A stretch of DNA of 5,856 nucleotides from DASRDE01 sp035652755 (GTDB lineage Bacteria > Vulcanimicrobiota > Vulcanimicrobiia > Vulcanimicrobiales > Vulcanimicrobiaceae): the NCBI GenBank assembly GCA_035652755.1, contig DASRDE010000299.1, positions 1 through 5,856 on the forward strand. The letters run 5' to 3'. The notes beneath the pieces were generated by a model. It saw only the letters and a program-made list of their open reading frames with translations. It made no database searches and was not told where the DNA came from. Below are positions 5,216-5,856 of this stretch, piece after piece. A program made the position numbers and the translations under genes. Each line of letters opens with the position of its first letter. The stretch's first letter is position 1.

Positions 5216-5856
5216 CTGCGCGCGGCCGTCCTCCGCGTCTCGATCGGCGGATGGTTCGAGATCTACGACGTGTTCATGAGTGCGTATATCGCGCTCGGAT
5301 TGATCGGCGAGGGCCTTTTTGCGGCGACGCAGCCCTCGCCGTTTGCTTTAAATGCGTTCGGCACGTTCGTAGCGGCCGGCTTTGCGGGTATGTTTGCCGG
5401 AACGCTGCTCTTCGGATGGGTCTCCGACCGTTTCGGCCGGCGCACGACGTTCACGTACTCGCTGTTATGGTATGCGGCGGCCACGCTGATTATGGCGCTC
5501 GCGCACTCGGCCGCGTCGATCGACTTCTGGCGATTCGTCGCGGGAATCGGCATCGGCGTGCAGATTATCACGATCGACGCATACATCACGGAGATTGCGC
5601 CGAAGGAGCGGCGCGGCTTTTGGATCGCGTTCTCGCAGTTCGTGGGTTATCTGGCAATCCCGTGCGCGGCGCTGCTTGCGTATCTGCTCGTACCGCATAC
5701 GTACTTCGGCGTGGCGGGATGGCGTTACGTGGCAATGGTGGGCAGCCTGGGCGGCGTCGCGGTGTGGTTTCTGCGGGCCGGCCTGCCCGAGACGGATCGG
5801 TGGATTGAGGCCCGTTCCCGGCCGTCGAACGCGGTGCGAACGATCTTCTCGCGCGC
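5216..5856 (+). CDS. MFS transporter, N-terminal half (3' partial, probable CTG start)
   Basis: A major facilitator superfamily inner-membrane transporter, probably a proton-linked symporter of the metabolite:H+ or sugar-porter type; the substrate is unknown. With a start at CTG 5216, 213 residues are visible. TM1 has GGWFEIYDVF (11-20). The motif A loop between TM2 and TM3 is GWVSDRFGRR (67-76). TM3 and TM4 follow, with RFVAGIGIG (106-114). The TM4-5 loop motif is EIAPKERRG (126-134). TM5 and TM6 reach about 185, and PETDRW (191-196) begins the central loop. The frame is open back to a TGA at 5021 but has no ATG, GTG or TTG before GTG 5270 and ATG 5276, both inside TM1 and too late. CTG with AGGAG 8 nt upstream is therefore the best start. 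Alternatives are another rare start or an indel that split a longer N-terminus. The gene continues past the right edge. Confidence 0.8.
   Translation, partial: MRAAVLRVSIGGWFEIYDVFMSAYIALGLIGEGLFAATQPSPFALNAFGTFVAAGFAGMFAGTLLFGWVSDRFGRRTTFTYSLLWYAAATLIMALAHSAASIDFWRFVAGIGIGVQIITIDAYITEIAPKERRGFWIAFSQFVGYLAIPCAALLAYLLVPHTYFGVAGWRYVAMVGSLGGVAVWFLRAGLPETDRWIEARSRPSNAVRTIFSR

Noticed and set aside
5119..5808. Open frame of 229 codons overlapping the propeller 3' end and the MFS gene
   Set aside because: It is an Arg-rich shadow in another frame. The adjacent frame carries clear MFS motifs and transmembrane segments.

Overview
The window is about 60% GC and gene-dense. It is an ordinary-looking bacterial chromosomal segment with six genes and no RNA gene, CRISPR array, insertion sequence or intergenic gap above about 100 bp. 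Synonymous codons favour G/C, and antisense frames stay open as GC-rich coding DNA often allows. The mix (a GmhB-like HAD phosphatase, a secreted lytic transglycosylase, a DUF190-FluC pair, a very large secreted Asp-box propeller protein and an MFS transporter) fits an environmental diderm-type bacterium. Candidatus Eremiobacterota, Acidobacteriota or Gemmatimonadota are plausible, but the phylum is a guess from style and no marker gene is present.

Layout: (i) 2-442, + strand, the 3' part of a HAD-IIIA phosphatase whose nucleophile motif lies off the left edge. (ii) 399-1055, - strand, a secreted SLT-family lytic transglycosylase that converges on the HAD gene and overlaps its 3' end by 44 bp. 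(iii) 1117-1992, + strand, a tight cluster: a 51-residue single-pass membrane ORF starting at GTG, overlapping a DUF190 (PII-fold) gene, which overlaps the fluC/crcB fluoride channel gene by 4 bp. (iv) 2004-5204, + strand, a 1066-residue exported multi-Asp-box (sortilin/VPS10-like, BNR) beta-propeller protein, 11 bp after fluC. (v) 5216 to the right edge, + strand, the N-terminal half of an MFS transporter whose frame has no ATG, GTG or TTG at a sensible position; a CTG preceded by a good AGGAG is the best candidate start.

How they work together: fluC and the DUF190 gene are a recognised pair, probably membrane fluoride export with a trimeric PII-like partner. The small membrane ORF upstream may be a third member. 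All + strand genes from 1117 onward lie in one direction with short gaps and could be one transcript, but a -10-like TAAAAT with a 17-bp-spaced TTGCGC before the large propeller gene suggests it may have its own promoter. The HAD and lytic transglycosylase genes point to envelope sugar or peptidoglycan metabolism, but their link to the rest is only adjacency. I see no convincing new defence or mobile system. The most useful leads are the overlooked small ORF and the non-canonical MFS start.
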